Positions 12,133 through 12,957 of a stretch of DNA of 12,957 nucleotides are shown here, piece after piece. This DNA is from Selenomonadaceae bacterium UBA2897 (GTDB lineage Bacteria; Bacillota; Negativicutes; Selenomonadales; Selenomonadaceae). Position 1 is the stretch's first letter. Each line of letters begins with the position of its first letter. The stretch covers positions 1 to 12,957 of the forward strand of contig DEDT01000059.1 of NCBI GenBank assembly GCA_002350105.1, read 5' to 3'. Below the pieces are notes generated by a model, which made no database searches, was not told where the DNA came from, and saw only the letters and a program-made list of their open reading frames with translations. A program made the position numbers and the translations under genes.

Positions 12133-12184
12133 CGCGTTTCAGGGAGAGATCTTGCTCCAGCAGTTTCCCTCCCTGCGGCGCGTT
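12121..12184 (+). repeat. 18-bp direct repeat at the right end of the inverted repeat
   Basis: CCCTCCCTGCGGCGCGTT occurs at 12121-12138 and again at 12167-12184, with 28 bases between. The first copy overlaps the right arm of the 195-nt inverted repeat. The second may be a remnant end of another copy or a duplication made at insertion. The stretch 12185-12235 holds only the ribosome binding site of the next gene (AGGAGG at 12221-12226); no convincing promoter was seen. Confidence 0.6.
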
Positions 12185-12235
12185 ATGGGGTACTAAATTC
12201 TCGTTTATCCACAACTCTTAAGGAGGTATATCTTT

Positions 12236-12957
12236 ATGACTCGCAAACAGGCTTTGCGGCGTGCGGTGGGCATGTCGTTGGCATTTGGCATGGTTTTTGC
12301 TCCGTATGTGGCACCGGCGGACGTGCTGCCGACCTGCATCTCGGCCTCGGTCGCGCAGGCGGCCAGCGTCGGGGCGGAGGACGTCGTCCTCGTCGGCACG
12401 GTGCAGACGAAATTCGGCGCTGGCACCGACTGGGCACCTGCTGACCCGAAAACCATCATGACGAAAAAAGGCGACACCTACGAATACACGGGCAAACTCC
12501 CGAAAGGCAACTACGAATACAAAATCGCCATCGGCGGCAGCTGGGGCGAGAACTACGGTGCTGACGGTGCCCGCGACGGCGCGAACATGAAACTCTCGCT
12601 CGCCAAAGACTCGGAGGTCACCTTCATCTACGACAGCACCACGCACGAGACTACGGTCAAGGTTGCAGGAGGCGCTGCCGCTGCAAACCCTAAGGATGGC
12701 GCCGCTGCACAAGTAGCGAAAGCATCAGCTGGCGCCCTTCAGCCGACCGACGTCGTACTCGTCGGTTCCCTGCAGGATGAGCTCGGTGCGGGCAAAGAGT
12801 GGGACCCCTCCGACGCGAAAACCCTCATGAAACCCGATGGCAAAGGCCATCGCGTCTTCACCGGCAAACTCCCCAAAGGCAACTATGACTTCAAAGTCGC
12901 CCTCGGCGGCTCCTGGGACGTCAACTACGGCAAGGACGGCCAGCCGAACGGCGGCAA
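12236..12957 (+). CDS. exported amylopullulanase-type protein, N-terminal part with two X25-like domains
   Basis: The frame is open to the window end, so only 240 residues are visible. ATG 12236 has TAAGGAGGTATA 9 nt upstream. Residues 1-42 form a long signal peptide (basic MTRKQALRR, hydrophobic core, then SVAQA before ASVGAED). Two tandem domains follow, about 48-143 and 172 to beyond 240. Each has VVLVG, then the GKLPKGNY and GGSW...NYG motifs characteristic of X25 modules of Bacillus-type pullulanases and amylopullulanases. They are joined by an Ala-rich linker (GGAAAANPKDGAAAQVAKAS). X25 modules are thought to aid starch or pullulan binding; a GH13 catalytic domain is expected downstream but cannot be seen. 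The product would act outside the inner membrane and feed malto-oligosaccharides to uptake systems such as the PTS here. A preceding Cys (LPTC) is not a good lipobox. Confidence 0.8.
   Translation, partial: MTRKQALRRAVGMSLAFGMVFAPYVAPADVLPTCISASVAQAASVGAEDVVLVGTVQTKFGAGTDWAPADPKTIMTKKGDTYEYTGKLPKGNYEYKIAIGGSWGENYGADGARDGANMKLSLAKDSEVTFIYDSTTHETTVKVAGGAAAANPKDGAAAQVAKASAGALQPTDVVLVGSLQDELGAGKEWDPSDAKTLMKPDGKGHRVFTGKLPKGNYDFKVALGGSWDVNYGKDGQPNGG

Noticed and set aside
11620..12184. CRISPR array
   Set aside because: Repeats are palindromic, in both orientations and irregularly spaced, with no uniform spacers and no cas genes in the window.
12329..12340. Lipobox-like LPTC in the last protein
   Set aside because: Pro and Thr at -2 and -1 do not fit the lipobox well, and a better signal peptidase I site (SVAQA before AS) follows eight residues later.

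Overview
The window looks like chromosomal DNA from a Gram-negative member of the Firmicutes, class Negativicutes, probably Selenomonadaceae (a Selenomonas or Mitsuokella relative; the genus is inference). Two things point there. A clostridial/bacillar type Suf operon with SufU sits beside a porin that joins an SLH domain, a short coiled coil and a beta-barrel ending in Phe, which is the OmpM/Mep45 architecture of diderm Firmicutes. The genes are GC-rich, with strong AGGAGG ribosome binding sites. All large genes lie on the + strand.

Region 1 (1-3679) is the 3' part of a suf iron-sulfur cluster operon: sufB (5' end outside the window), sufD, sufS and sufU, tightly packed or overlapping. SufS and SufU supply persulfide sulfur, and SufB/SufD (with SufC, presumably upstream) form the scaffold.

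Region 2 (3680-4043) is the most unusual part. The minus strand carries a 32-residue, one-helix membrane-protein ORF with a perfect extended Shine-Dalgarno sequence and its own terminator. A consensus-like + strand promoter and a + strand terminator bracket the same DNA, so two RNAs of about 200-230 nt would be completely antisense to each other. This is the layout of a type I toxin-antitoxin locus or another antisense-controlled small-protein locus. I do not recognise the peptide.

Region 3 (4044-9670) is a sugar-uptake cluster: an RpiR/GlvR-type regulator, then a promoter overlapping the regulator's terminator, then a single-chain alpha-glucoside PTS permease (EIICBA), a GH13 alpha-glucosidase and a Cof-type HAD phosphatase. 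The permease would phosphorylate an alpha-linked disaccharide on entry, and the glucosidase and/or phosphatase would process it.

Region 4 (9671-11606) is a promoter with a long leader followed by the SLH porin. Codon use changes abruptly where the periplasmic anchor meets the barrel, suggesting barrel exchange.

Region 5 (11607-12235) has no credible gene. It is a nest of palindromic repeats: three copies of a two-hairpin repeat with compensatory stem changes, a smaller hairpin, a 195-nt imperfect inverted repeat with perfect 20-bp ends, and an 18-bp direct repeat.

Region 6 (12236-end) is the start of an exported protein with two tandem X25-type domains as found in amylopullulanases, cut by the window end. 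An extracellular starch/pullulan hydrolase, an outer-membrane porin and an alpha-glucoside PTS together suggest a starch or malto-oligosaccharide feeding locus, although their co-regulation is not shown by the sequence.
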